Assembly (NCBI GenBank): GCA_010015655.1
Contig: ML976724.1
Location: 297,383 to 361,382, forward strand
Length of the DNA: 64,000 nucleotides
Direction: 5' to 3'
Origin: Bimuria novae-zelandiae CBS 107.79
Taxonomy: Eukaryota; Ascomycota; Dothideomycetes; Pleosporales; Didymosphaeriaceae
The translations under genes were made by a program, and so were the position numbers. The notes under the pieces were generated by a model. The model saw only the letters and a program-made list of their open reading frames with translations. It did not search any database and had not been told where the DNA came from. The stretch's first letter is position 1, and each line of letters begins with the position of its first letter. Of this stretch, positions 1 through 11,281 are shown in pieces.

Positions 1-2820
1 GCTCCCGGGGGAGTAGTGGGGGGCGCGGAAATCCGGTCGAGGTACCGGGTCGAAGATCTGTGCGAGTTGTTGTACCTTTAAGCGGGCTCTTTATAGAAGG
101 CCTGCGCCTCGGCCTCTTCTAACTATAGGCAGGAGGGTCCTAGCAGTTAGCGGGTGTTTATCGTTGACTATTAGTAGGTGTGCTGCAAAGCGAAACTTGC
201 ATGTCTCGAGTGCTACTGCCGCTGAGGGGAGTCCTGCGTCCCGGAAGACGGCGATAGTGGGTGTGGTCCAATAGGCCAGCGCGACGGCTCTGCATGCCTA
301 CTTAAGGACTTTATCGAGTGCGTCGATGTGCCAGCCCAGTCGAGTGCTCACCTCAGCGCTTCTTAATTGGCACATGATTCTGGAGGGCTTGGTTCTGCCT
401 CCGTACCAGGCTTCCGCACCGTAAAGGAGCCGTGGGAGGACGCAGGCGATCACCGCCTTGCGGAGGGACCCCGGTAGGGGGCCGTGTTTAATCCAAGCCA
501 AGCTACGGATATGGTGTGCGACAACCCTTGTCTTGGCGGCGCGAGTCGCGACGTGGGCCTTAAAGGTTAGCTTCCTGTCAAACCATACGCCTAGCCAGCG
601 CAGGGCCCCGTTCCCACTCCCAGGGAGAATGGGGTGTATGGTAAGGTTCTCGTCAACGATACAGGGAGGCGCGTAGTCTCCTTTCTGCCGTGTGAGATGT
701 ATCATTTCGAGCTTATCTGGTGAGAAAGCGATCTTATTATCCGCGCCATATCTAATAATGTTGCGGACGTCTTCCGCGATTTGTTCAACGTTGTAGTCCA
801 GGCTGTGAGTGGCTCTGTATAGGCAAATGTTGTCAGCATATCCAAATTGCAGCGTGGTGTCCTGGAGGAGAAGTTCCGCCAGGTACAGCATATAGATAAC
901 TGGTGAGAGGGGCGAGCCCTGTGGGGTGCCGCAGGCCACTGGGTGGCGGCCGGATCGGTGTTGGCCGTGGCGGATAAGTATGTGTCGGTTCGTAAGAATG
1001 TTGCGCGTGAGCACGAGCACTTTTTGGTGCCAGTCTTGTCCTTTCATTTGGTGTAGCAGGCGGTTGACGAGGAGGGCGTTAAAGGCCCCAAGCACGTCCA
1101 TAGTAACCATGGTGACGTGCTGGCCTTTGCTGAAGGCCAGTTCCACGTCGTGGGTGAAGGCGGCAATTAAATCCATGGCTGACCTTTTTGGCAGAGCCCC
1201 TCCATGTTGGGGGCTTAGTACGCCATGCAGCACAGCTAAGTGGGCTATGCGCCGGGCGACAATCCTTTCGAATCCCTTGCCAAGGCAGAGTAGCATGGCG
1301 AGGGGTCTCATAGAGCCTGGAACCGTGTAGTCCTTCTTGCCATGCTTCCTGATAAACACGATCTCTCCGTCCTTCCAGGCGGCGGGGTAGTGATTAAGCT
1401 TGAGTAGGTCGCGGTAGATGTCGCAGACGTACTGTCTAATGTGGTTCCAGCATGCTGTGAGCAGCCGGACGGTTATACTGTCTGCGCCTGGTGAGGTGCT
1501 AGAGACCCCAATCACGCAGCGCTCCGTCTCTTCAATAGACAGGTATGTGTCCCAAGGGATTGTGGGGTTCTCTTGTGGGGAGGGCGGTTCTGGCAGGTCG
1601 TCCTTTGGCGTAAATCTGCAAAGTAGTGCTTGTCGAAGCATCTCAGCCTTGTCCTTGTCCTCAGTCGCCTCTACGCCTCTAAAGACCATTGGCGCCTGGG
1701 TCCTAGTGGGTTCTAGCTTGTGCCAGTTAATAATTCAGAAAAGTTCTTGGTCGTTTGCCGCGTTATCTATAGTGTGTTGCCAGTATTCCTTCTTTACTTT
1801 GCGGACTATTACTAAGAAGGTGCGCGTCTCCTCGGAGGGGCCCCGCCCGGTGTGGCTGTCTAGCGAGTTTAAGTGTGCCCGGTAAGCTTGTTTGCAGGCG
1901 TCCGTCCACCACGGCGCCGAATGGCCTGTCCCTCTTTTCTTCCTGCCTGCTGTCTCTAGGGCGTTTGTAAGGACTTCTTCTAGGGTAGCGACGCGCCTGT
2001 CAACGTGCTCGCGAGTCCGTAGCCCGTTTAAGCTAGGGGTGCCCTTTATCCCATTAGCGACAGCGTCGATAAATAGCGGGAGCTTCGTAGTGGGGATCCT
2101 ATATTAGAACTAGTCGAGCGGCTCCTGTCCCCTGCCGGGTATCGTGGTAACTAGCGTGTTGTGGTCTAAGCCGCAGTTCATGTCCGCTCGTACCGCTGTG
2201 GTAGCGAAGGGGATGTTGCAGAAGGAGAGGTCTATGACGTGTCCCGCACGGTGGGTGGGGACCCCGGGCTCTCCGATGTAGTCCATGCCGCTGTCTGTGG
2301 CCCATTGGGCCAGTTCGGCGCCGCCATGTGTAGTCGTGATACTAGGTTCGAACATGTTATGTTTAGCGTTGAGGTCGCCCCCAGCTAGGCATTTGTTAGG
2401 CGGGGTGAGGTGGGTAATATAGTTAAGAACGGGCGTAGTCTGTGGCGCCCAGTAGGCATTGAGTATTAAGATTCTGTTAACGTCGATCCACTGCATGTCC
2501 CGGTCATAGAGTGGAGTGCGTGGTGTGATTTTTAATCGGTTTCCCTTACGGGTAAAGATAAGGACCCAGGGGCGGTCTGCCTCCCAGGTCTCCCGGCTGT
2601 CCCAGCCATTCACTGGTGGGTAGAGGTTATAGCCAGGGTGGTTTGAAGTGCGTGTGCCTGGCCAGGTAGCCGGCTCTTGCATACAGATGACGTTAATGCC
2701 CTCCCTAAAAGCAATCTTAAGGGCGGCTGTATGTGCTGGGCCGCTTTTGCCAACATTTGTCCAGCATACTTTGATGTCAGGCTCCCTGCGTGGGGTGGGT
2801 CTGCGGCGGTTGTTCCTCAT
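1..2820 (-). pseudogene. LINE ORF2: APE endonuclease plus reverse transcriptase, broken
   Basis: One reading frame runs from the ATG at 2820 to the left edge. The first about 236 residues are an APE-like endonuclease with the GGDLNAKH, HVIDLSF and DHNTLVT motifs. After in-frame stops (TAG 2112-2110, TAA 2106-2104, TGA 1737-1735) the same frame continues into a reverse transcriptase (1689-298). This has the GTPQGSPLSPVIY motif and the active-site motif YADN at 840-829, where the family has YADD. A further stop at 300-298 interrupts the frame before the region leading towards RNase H. ORF2 starts at an ATG overlapping the ORF1 stop codon. The stops and the Asp-to-Asn change mean this copy cannot make active polymerase. 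Confidence 0.9.
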
Positions 2821-4556
2821 TGGCTTGAGGATTCGTCCATGGTCTGGTCCTCCTGTGAGGAGGACTGTGTGTGCTCTTCCTGTCTCGCGCTTCTGGCAGA
2901 AAGCGCGGCGAGGTTTAGGCTGTCGCTTGTGGGCGCAGAGGACCGCATAGGCCTGTTCGATAGGCGTGGAGCGGCTTGTCGTGAGGCGGTGTCGGGGTAC
3001 GGGGTCGAGCGTCGAGGTCCTCTTAGGGGACGATGGCTTTGGGTTACCAGTTCCTGCTCTGGCTGACTTGGTATTGTTAACACAGGCTCAGTTTGGTTGT
3101 TGTCTTCTCCGCTAGGGGAGGTGCCCTGGCCCTGGGCGGTGGGCTCGGGTTAAGGGTGTAGGTTGTGCAACTGGTTAAAGACCTTTTATCCAGCGCGTCT
3201 TAGTGTCGCTAGTTCGCGGCGAGTCAGTCGAATAATGCGGCTGTTCACTCGCCTGGGTTTAACTAGGCAGGTGGGGTCGTCTGCGGCGTGTGGGCCGCGG
3301 CAGTTAGGGCATTGTTATTTGTGAGCGTAGTCGTCTCCTATTAGGCCTTCGTGCTCGCTAGGTTTCTTTCTGCAGTTGCGATAGCGGGGTGTGCGTGTGC
3401 AGCGTGCTGCGTTGCAGTAGCCCTGGCAGCCAGGGTCATGGCGTTCTATAGCTCGCTTCTTGCTTATCTCGCGGGAAAGGTCGCTGGCACCGAAGAGGCG
3501 GAAAGCCGCCGCAGGCTTTTCGAAGGACACTATCCAGGTAGTATGTCCAAATTAATCAGGGCCGTGTCGAGAGGGACAACAGTTTACAGGGTGTTGTTTT
3601 GTCTGCGTGTGAACCTCATCCGCTATCATCTGGAGGGAGTAGGGCACGTCTTCCCCTAGCAGCGAGCGGTAGCTGCTAGGTACTCCAGGTACGGCATAGT
3701 TAACCCATCGCGTGGGTAACTCAGCGCTGTCAGCTTTGATAGATCTCATCATCAATTCCTTCTTTTCCTGTTCCATAAGTTGCTGTCGTATGTCGTTGGA
3801 GGCAGGGGTGATGGCCCACCCAGTGCGGGTCCTTGTGGCCGTAGGGATAGCGCTGGGGTCGAGCCCTGTAGCGGCGCAGATAGCCGTTCGTATAGCAAAG
3901 GCAGAGGTCTGGCCTAACCGGTTGGCCAGGTCCGCGACTGTAAGTAAAATCCGTGGGTCTATTGCCTATCTGGGTGTGGTTTGCCGCTTATCCGTGGTTG
4001 TGGATTTCCTGCTGCTGCCTGTGGTCGTCGTGTATCCGCTGTCTCCGTGGGAGGCGGATGCTACGCTTGCCCATGTCCTCTGGGGCTGGGCGGCAAGGCC
4101 GCTGTCGCTGTCCGTGGTGTAGGCGGTGGTTGTCGAGTCGTAGCCGGTCCTAGCTACATTCGGACGAGGGCTTGGCGTAGCCGAATTTTTCAGTGTCTGT
4201 ATAAGGCGATTGCGGAGGGTAGAGGCAGCCGCCAGCTCCTCTAGGCGCTTAAAATTAGCAACGCAGTGATTAATAGCTTTAGCCATAGCTATTATAACTT
4301 TCTCCTGGGTCTCTACCGCCTTGCGCGCAGCCGTAAGGTGGGAGGTAAAGGCATTAGCCGCTGTGTCTGTAGCAGCTTCTGGGCGGATAGGCACGCCTCC
4401 ACCAAAGGAAAGGCGTCTAGGAGGGCGGATATCGGTCTGTTGGCGCTTCCTGGAGGGGTGCTGGATGTTAGTCTGCCGCGCAGACTCAGGGTCTGCGGGG
4501 CGGGTCGCTGTAGAGGCCCCCGGAAGGGGCCTCTGAGGCGTCTCCATCGCTATCAT
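2817..4556 (-). pseudogene. LINE ORF1: gag-like protein with zinc knuckles, broken
   Basis: A single frame starts at ATG 4556 and ends with TGA at 2819-2817. It is interrupted by in-frame stops at about 3968-3966, 3554-3552, 3317-3315, 3187 and 3151. The N-terminal third is Pro/Ser/Thr-rich with an Ala-rich helical stretch. The part around 3,420-3,270 carries clustered cysteines and a CPNCRGPH...C zinc knuckle, as in nucleic-acid-binding ORF1 proteins of fungal LINEs. Between 3,551 and 3,300 the coding text resumes in the same frame after each stop, so these are nonsense mutations, not introns. Assignment to LINE ORF1 follows from the knuckles and the position just upstream of the endonuclease. 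Confidence 0.85.
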
Positions 4557-4699
4557 CAGCCCACCGCACGCGTGCGGTGCCTGAGGATGGCTAGGAGTAG
4601 GATTTCAGGTGAAAGTGAGATGAACGGGATAAAGATTTCGCAATTTTTACCACTTTCTCGAAATTCCTAAAGTTGGTGAAGGTGTGCAACACATCTTAA

Positions 4700-5790
4700 G
4701 TATAAAGAAATGCAAGTAATCTAGATACCAGTTATACTATAGGAAGACATCGCTATAGACTTTATTATAAGGCTAATAAGGTTAAAAGACCTAGTAATAG
4801 GAATTAGTTATAACGTAATACTAAATATTATTTATTAATTTACTAAATACGTAAAATTACTACTATATTAAAATATAACTATAGTAAAGAAACTCGCATT
4901 CCTGATCCTAGATTAACTTATATAATACTATGGTATTCTAAAGACAATTATTAGCGATAGAGATAAACGCTTTACCTTAAACTACTAGATAACGCTTATA
5001 GCACTTATTAGAATAAAACGAAAATTATTAATAGCATATTACCCACAAACTAACAGACAGACAGAACGTACGAATTAGATAGTTAAACATACCTACGCAT
5101 CTACTATAATAACTAGAAGAATAACTATATTTCCCTATTACCTATAGCATAATTAGCATACAACAACAAGATATTAGTAGTAATAGGATTTATACTATTT
5201 TATGTAAACTAAAAAAGACACTTATATCTCTTTAATAAAATATTTCCTATAATAATTTAGACAGAAGAAGCAATTAATATAGTAGAAATAAAAAAAATAC
5301 ACGCATAACTCTTAGAAAATTTTAAAGAAGCTTAAAAATAAAGTATTTTATACACTAACTAAAAAAGAAAAACGGTACCTTAGCTAAAAAAGAGGGATAA
5401 AGTATATCTACTTATAAAAGATTTTTAAACCTAAAAGTAAAAACACAAGAAACTAGACTCTATTAAAGTTAGGCCATTTTTTATTATTAAGTAAATATTA
5501 CTAGTTAACTACTAATTAGAACTATCGCTAGATGCTAAGATACACCTAGTATTCTATATAGACTGATTAGAGCCTGCAGACCCTGAGACACTAGTTAAAA
5601 CCACCTTTTACTATTAACTCGAGGAAGAAAACGAATTCGAAGTTAAATAAATACTATAGTATAAGAATTAGCTACGTACATATCTTATTAAATAGAAAGG
5701 ATATTCACACAGCGAAAACACTTAGGAACTAGAGGACTACTTATAAAATTATTATAAAGGAATTTAATAATACTAGCGCACTACGCAGCA
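4700..5790 (+). pseudogene. Gypsy/Ty3 (chromovirus) pol remnant: integrase end plus chromodomain, RIP-degraded
   Basis: Conceptual translation on the plus strand, through many TAA/TAG stops, gives recognisable chromovirus text. Integrase-like ISDRDKRFT lies near 4,950-4,980, a (P)QTxxQTERTN motif near 5,045-5,075 and a LAYNNK segment near 5,160. GPFxIIK-like text follows at about 5,470-5,490, and a chromodomain (YLIxWKGYSHSENTxExEDYL) at about 5,680-5,745. Most lost residues can be explained by C-to-T or G-to-A changes. The upstream reverse transcriptase and protease are not present, so the element is truncated on the left, where the LINE begins. No function is expected. Confidence 0.8.
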
Positions 5791-6379
5791 GAAGAGGAAG
5801 GCTTTAACTAAATTATAAACTAGTCTATTACCTTAGTACCTAAAGCAGCATTAGGATTAATTAATACTACTACCTAAGTAAGCTCCTTATAAGTCTCTAA
5901 GGCCTCTAATTTATCTACTATAGATATACTATAATTAAATAACTTTTATTTTTTCTAATATAACTTTTTACGCTAATGACGCAAATGCGCCATTTTTTCT
6001 TATACTAGATAAGCACGTAAGAGTGCTATATAACTAAGCTCTTCTTCTACCTAAAGTTTGACCTCCTCCTTAGCCTCCAACTTTTCTAACCTTTCTAATT
6101 TAGCATCTATTTTTAAATAATCTAGCAGAGGAATCTCCTCTAGCTTATATTTTTAATTATTATACTAAATATAATTTATGCACTTTAAGTACAGCAACGA
6201 TAGTTAACAAAGTAATTACTTTTTAGCATAGTATAAATAATTAACTATAGTAAATATGTAATTTTATTTAAGATAATTAGCTTATAAATAATAGTATTAG
6301 GCAGATTAAGAAAGCGGCTTTATAAATAGTTAACTTATAAAGATATTAAGTCTAGAGAGGGGAGCTAATATTGAGATTT

Positions 6380-6573
6380 ATTAAAATCTAATATAACGTA
6401 AGGCAGGGCAGGGACACTTATCTACACGAATAAGCTAAGATTCCTAACTTAGCTACGAGTTACGTAATTAGTTACGCGTTCTAGAAATATCGAGCGTCCT
6501 AGAAGTATCTTAGCACCTAGGAATTTAGGACTCTTAGGATTATTAGGATTTATAGGATAAGTTATGTATATAG
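6380..6573 (+). repeat. LTR-like repeat, copy A (heavily mutated)
   Basis: About 195 bp that aligns, in inverted orientation, with 6,811-7,003. Shared anchors include GGCAGGGCA, GCACTTATCT-like, AAGATTCCTGACT-like, AGAAATATCG and AGAAGTATCTTAGCAC. Differences are mostly T for C or A for G in this copy, so it is the more RIP-damaged of the two. It lies about 600 bp downstream of the Gypsy chromodomain in the same orientation, so it may be part of that element's 3' LTR. Confidence 0.7.
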
Positions 6574-6810
6574 AAACGCGATAGTAGCCTTCTACTATTA
6601 TATTTAACCTGTTTACTAATTTATTATTTAGGTTTAACTTAGGTCCTTATTAATTTAATTATACTATATACACTTTTAATACTAACGCCTATTAATACGC
6701 GTAAGCTATTAATACCTTTACCTATATTACTAACACTCTTGCCCAAGAACCAACCCTTACCCCTTTGGGACCAGCTACCCCGAAGGGCTTAACACTATAC
6801 TTAATATTCC

Positions 6811-7003
6811 TATATATAAGTCCTGTCCTATAGATCTTAGCGTCCTATTTATCCTAAGGTCCCATGTGCTAAGATACTTCTGGGACGTCCGATATTTCTG
6901 AGACGCGTGACTTGTCACGTGATTTGTGGATGAGTCAGGAATCTTGGCTTGGGCGCACAGATAAGTGCCGATGCCCTGCCACGTATCATGTTTAATCTTA
7001 ATA
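6811..7003 (-). repeat. LTR-like repeat, copy B (inverted, less mutated)
   Basis: Inverted partner of 6,380-6,573. This copy and its flank (roughly 6,740-7,010) retain normal GC within an otherwise AT-rich block, including ACGTGGCAGGGCATCGGCAC read on the minus strand. A 79-codon open frame falls inside it but is a by-product of the LTR sequence. It may be a solo LTR of a younger insertion. Confidence 0.7.
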
Positions 7004-8843
7004 GACCTTAACATATAAACAGTAAAAGCGCTTTTAATATTACTAATTAAGTAAGCAGAGAACTATAACTAGCGTGTCAATACTAGTTACAAGGCCTTTA
7101 AATAGTATATATCTATTACAAGGGTGTTTATAGTCTCTTTACTAAGTATTATAATTTTTACTTAATAGGCTAAGAATTAGCATAATAGCTATAAAGTAGA
7201 GTTGTAAATCTAGGAAAAGTTAAATAAGTTTATTAGCATTGCTATAAATAAGTGTAGTATTATTATTAGTAAATAAAAGTCTTTAAACGCGTACATTAAC
7301 GCGTATTTCAAGGCTTAAAAGTTCTATATAAAAAAATTCTAAAATGATCTTTTTATTAATAACTATTTAATAGCATCATAGCCAATAGCGCTAAGGCGAA
7401 GGATATTAATTAATTAAGTACTATATTAGTTGAGTAATAAAACTTTAATAATACTAAAGATAATAGTAATAATACAGTATTTTTAAAAGCGCGTAAAAGA
7501 CGCGTAATGTTATTAAAAAGGTCTTATAAAAGAATAAATATAAGTAATAAGTTAAGTAAGTAATTTAGAAATATGGTAATAAAGCTCGGGGAATTAGTTA
7601 AACTTCTTTTTAAAGACTTATAGTATTTTAAACTTCTACCTAAAACTACATATTATACTGAAATTTAAGTTATACTGAAATTTAAGTTACACTTTTAGGC
7701 TAAGCTTTACTTTAGTTTAAAACTTTTATTAGTATAAAAAGCTTAGGTAAAATTATATATGGCTTAGTAGCTAGGGCTCCTACATAATAAGTAGCTACAA
7801 CTTACTATAATTAAATTAACGTAGAAAAAAGAAGGTAGGTTATAGGGAAAAAAATATAACAAACTTTAGGTTAGAGCTAGTAAAGTACTAAGACTTAAAA
7901 TAATAGCCTATATGTTAGTAGCGTAGTGGCTATCCTTAAATTATATTATCTAAATTATCTATAACCCATGTAAAATTCATATCTATTAAATATAAATTAG
8001 TCTTATTATTCTATAAAATGTGATTTTACGCTAGTAGACATGCTACTTTAAAATATACGCATACTACACCTTACGTAGTTAATATTTTAGTATAATAGAC
8101 TAGAGTACTCTTACTTGAAAACGTTTAACCTAAAAAATTTTAAGCTGCTTAATGCGACTTTACTATAAAGTCTTTTTACTTATATAGCTTACTACTTCTC
8201 CTTTATACCTTACTTTCTTAAATTACTTATTTATATAACGTCTATATCTCTATCGCTATTACCTTGTGTAGTAGTACCTTATTAAGGTTTTTATTAGCTA
8301 CTAGTTTTTTATAACTATAATCTTTTAAATGAAATTCTTATAGCGCTTATACGTATACGCTATTGACATGTTAAAAATTATTTTAATACTATCTTTCATA
8401 TTAATTAAGTTATATATAGCTACAAAGGCATATACGAGCTTAATCTAAGTCTTTATATTAAATTTATAAGACCTATTAAAAACCTACTAGCGATGCTTAA
8501 AGACGCTAAAGTACTACTTAATAATCGTTGTTAATAATAAATAATAATTGTTAAATAGCTTTTTTGACGTTTATAGCTATTTATCTAATAACTGTGCTAT
8601 TTTTTAAAGGTAATACTCTACGCCGTGATATAGTATAAAGGTAATATTACTATTATTATACCCAGCGTTAGCTAGGTAATACGTACCTAGCGAAGGTATA
8701 AACTCTTATTAGTAAGTATTTTTTAATATTTAACTATTATAAGCGCGGCCCTCCTGGCTGGCTAGTATATATATAAAGTTTATGTTAAAATAAATAGTCG
8801 CTAACACGTTCTATAATAAATATCTATAGTAGTTTTAGTATTA

Positions 8844-10853
8844 CAGTAGGGTGACAAAAATAAGAGTACCCTTAAAAGTAGTATATTTTAAATATCCATA
8901 ACTTAGTTAGCTCTTAGTTTATCTTTAAGGATGAGATATAGTTTAAAAGAGAAAATATAGGATATTAAATTTATAGACCCAATTTTTGCTTAGTAATTTA
9001 AAAAGTTAATTTTAATCCCTATATAACTACTTAAAGCTTTTTTTAAATACATGATTGAGTTCAGTATTTCTTCTCTATATATACGAATTTTTACTATTTG
9101 TTTCTTACTTAAACGCTTTCTTATTTAATAAATGACTTATAAAGCATACAATTTGACTTTTTTAATAATAAAATAGTATTAATACTAAACTCGTACTTAG
9201 TATACCAACCCTTAGCGTCTATAACGTTCTTATAACGCTTAGGTATAGATAATATACAATTATCTATAGCCTCTTGGGGTATATTATTCCACTCTTCTTC
9301 AATAACTCTTTTAAAAGCCTCTATACTTTCGTCATTATTTCCATAGCCTAAATCACCCCTATATCTTTTAATAAGTCTATTCTTTAGCAGACTCCAGACA
9401 TTTTGATAGGGTTTAGGTCCGGTGAATAAGGGGGGTGAGAATATAGTTTAATTTTATATGTTTTAAAACCTCTTCTATTTTATAGATTTTGGTATTATCT
9501 TATTACAATTGCCATCCTATATAGTCATTAGTATATATTTTTATATAAGAAAGTAATAGTTTAATATATATAAATGCATAATAAGTTATTATTTAATAGA
9601 ACATTAAAAAAAAGTAATACACTTACCTCTCTTTATATGCCGTTTAACAATAGAATTTATGACTTTTCTTATATAATCCTTATTATTAGTGTTTGTTATG
9701 AATTTTAGCGTTTTAGTAACAACTAATTTGGACCGTCCGCCTATCTAAATAAAATCTTAAAATTAAATAGTTATATCTCGGACTATAATTAAATTAGTTT
9801 AAGAGTGATTAAGAAACTTAAATTTTAGAAATATACTACATTGTTCGTTCTATAATTTAAGATAAAGAAAAGTTAACATAACGTACTTATAGTTCTAGTA
9901 GAACTTAATTCTTTTCTAGCTCGCTCATTTCTCCTTTTTCTATAAATATCTTTCCTAGAACCCGTGTCCTCTCTGGATTGCTCACTCATTAGAAAATATA
10001 ATCTTATTAAGATTTATATTTTCTTTATGTCCTCGCTGTTCTTTAGCAAAACTAAGCCTAGTTTTAGCTTTTTTACTATTTAAAATATCTTTTTTAGAGC
10101 GTATTTTAATAGTAAAACCCTCCTTTTTTAAAACCCTTTCTAAAGTTCTTTTAGAGATATTAATACTATTTGTAGCTAATAGTTTTTTATTTAGCGTTTT
10201 AGGGTTTTTAGTTAAAATCTTGTTAATAATTCTTTATTTCTTAAAGAAACCTTTGTTATTCTTCCTCGCTTAACTCTTTTAATATTAAAGAGTTTATTTC
10301 CTTAGCTTTAATACGGTTTATAGTATTATAAATAGCTTTTGGATTTTACTAAGAGTAGAAATATAGTAGAAATAGGGGTTTTGGCCCTTAAAAGTAAGTC
10401 AACTTCGTATTCGAGTTTTGAATATTGTGGAGCCATTTTGAGGAAATATGAGGTATAGAGAAAAGTTTAAGAAATAATTTCTTACAAGTAAGATTACTAG
10501 TAATCTGTTATGTAATATAAGGAAATTAAAGTGGGTCCGAATAATTTAATTTTAGAATAATTAAATTTTTAGGTAAGAAACTTATTATAAAAATTATATT
10601 ATATAAGCTTAGCAAAGATATCTAGATCCACAAAAAATCTTAACAAAATATATATCCTAATTTTTAAGAAAATAAGCTTTAAACATTTAAAATAAAATTA
10701 TTACTAAGCGTAAATTCTAAATACTAGAATTATAATCCTAAACTTTCTTTTTAAAATTATATTGTGTTCCTGACTAGGAACCTAATATTAGCTAAGGTAT
10801 AGGACCTTAAAAACTATAAATTTTAAGAGTACTCTTGTTTTGTCACCCTACTG
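8844..10853 (-). mobile_element. Tc1/mariner-type DNA transposon, 2,010 bp, RIP-degraded
   Basis: The ends are inverted copies of CAGTAGGGTGACAAAA, with the similarity continuing for about 34 bp (AAGAGTACYCTTAAAA). Both ends are flanked by TA (8842-8843 and 10854-10855), the target duplication typical of Tc1/mariner. The transposase frame runs on the minus strand from ATG 10436 to about 9,190 and is full of stops. Recognisable parts are the N-terminal MAPQYSKLEYEVDLLLRAK, a catalytic-region remnant near 9,980 and PPYSPDLNPI near 9,415, after which one base appears to be missing. A non-autonomous, dead copy with good termini. Confidence 0.88.
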
Positions 10854-11281
10854 TACTTTTAGTCCTTAGCTAGTATATAGACTTTATAGTTTAATCTATC
10901 TAGAGCTCCTACGTAGTCCTTAAAAAATAGTATATATTTTAGGTTATTATAAATAGCTTTTAGGACATTACTAGAGAGTAATTATACTACTTCTAGATAT
11001 AGCTAGAGTACTATAGTAAGGACTTTATAAAAGTTACTACTAGCGTTAGCTAAAGTTAAGCTAAGTTTCTATGTACGTATATAGTAATTGTGCTTAGTAA
11101 GTGCCTATAGCGGTGCTTAGCTTCCCGCCAGCCAGCGTCCTGTGCGCAAACGTATAGAAAGGTACGTACTTTTTTCTCTACCTTAATTATTTAACTCTCT
11201 CTAACGTGTAGCATGTAGTGTTTAATAAGCTATTTAAACGCCCTTTACTATAGTTAGATCTTTTTATATAAATATAAGTTA

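Larger units (their letters stand above)
1..4690 (-). mobile_element. Non-LTR (LINE, Tad1/I-like) retrotransposon, truncated by the window edge
   Basis: The stretch reads on the minus strand as a two-ORF LINE: a gag-like ORF1 (4556 to 2817) followed by an ORF2 with an APE-type endonuclease and a reverse transcriptase (2820 to the left edge). Base composition is close to that of the host genes, in sharp contrast to the AT-rich block that begins near 4,690. The 3' part (RNase H region onward, 3' tail) lies outside the window. Both ORFs carry several in-frame stops, so the copy is dead. The 5' boundary is set only by the composition change, as I saw no target-site duplication. Confidence 0.9.

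Noticed and set aside
926..1885. Plus-strand frames of 134 and 155 codons
   Set aside because: They are antisense to the LINE reverse transcriptase, which has clear motifs, so they are shadows.
6775..7014. 79-codon minus frame
   Set aside because: It lies wholly inside LTR-like copy B and has no independent support.
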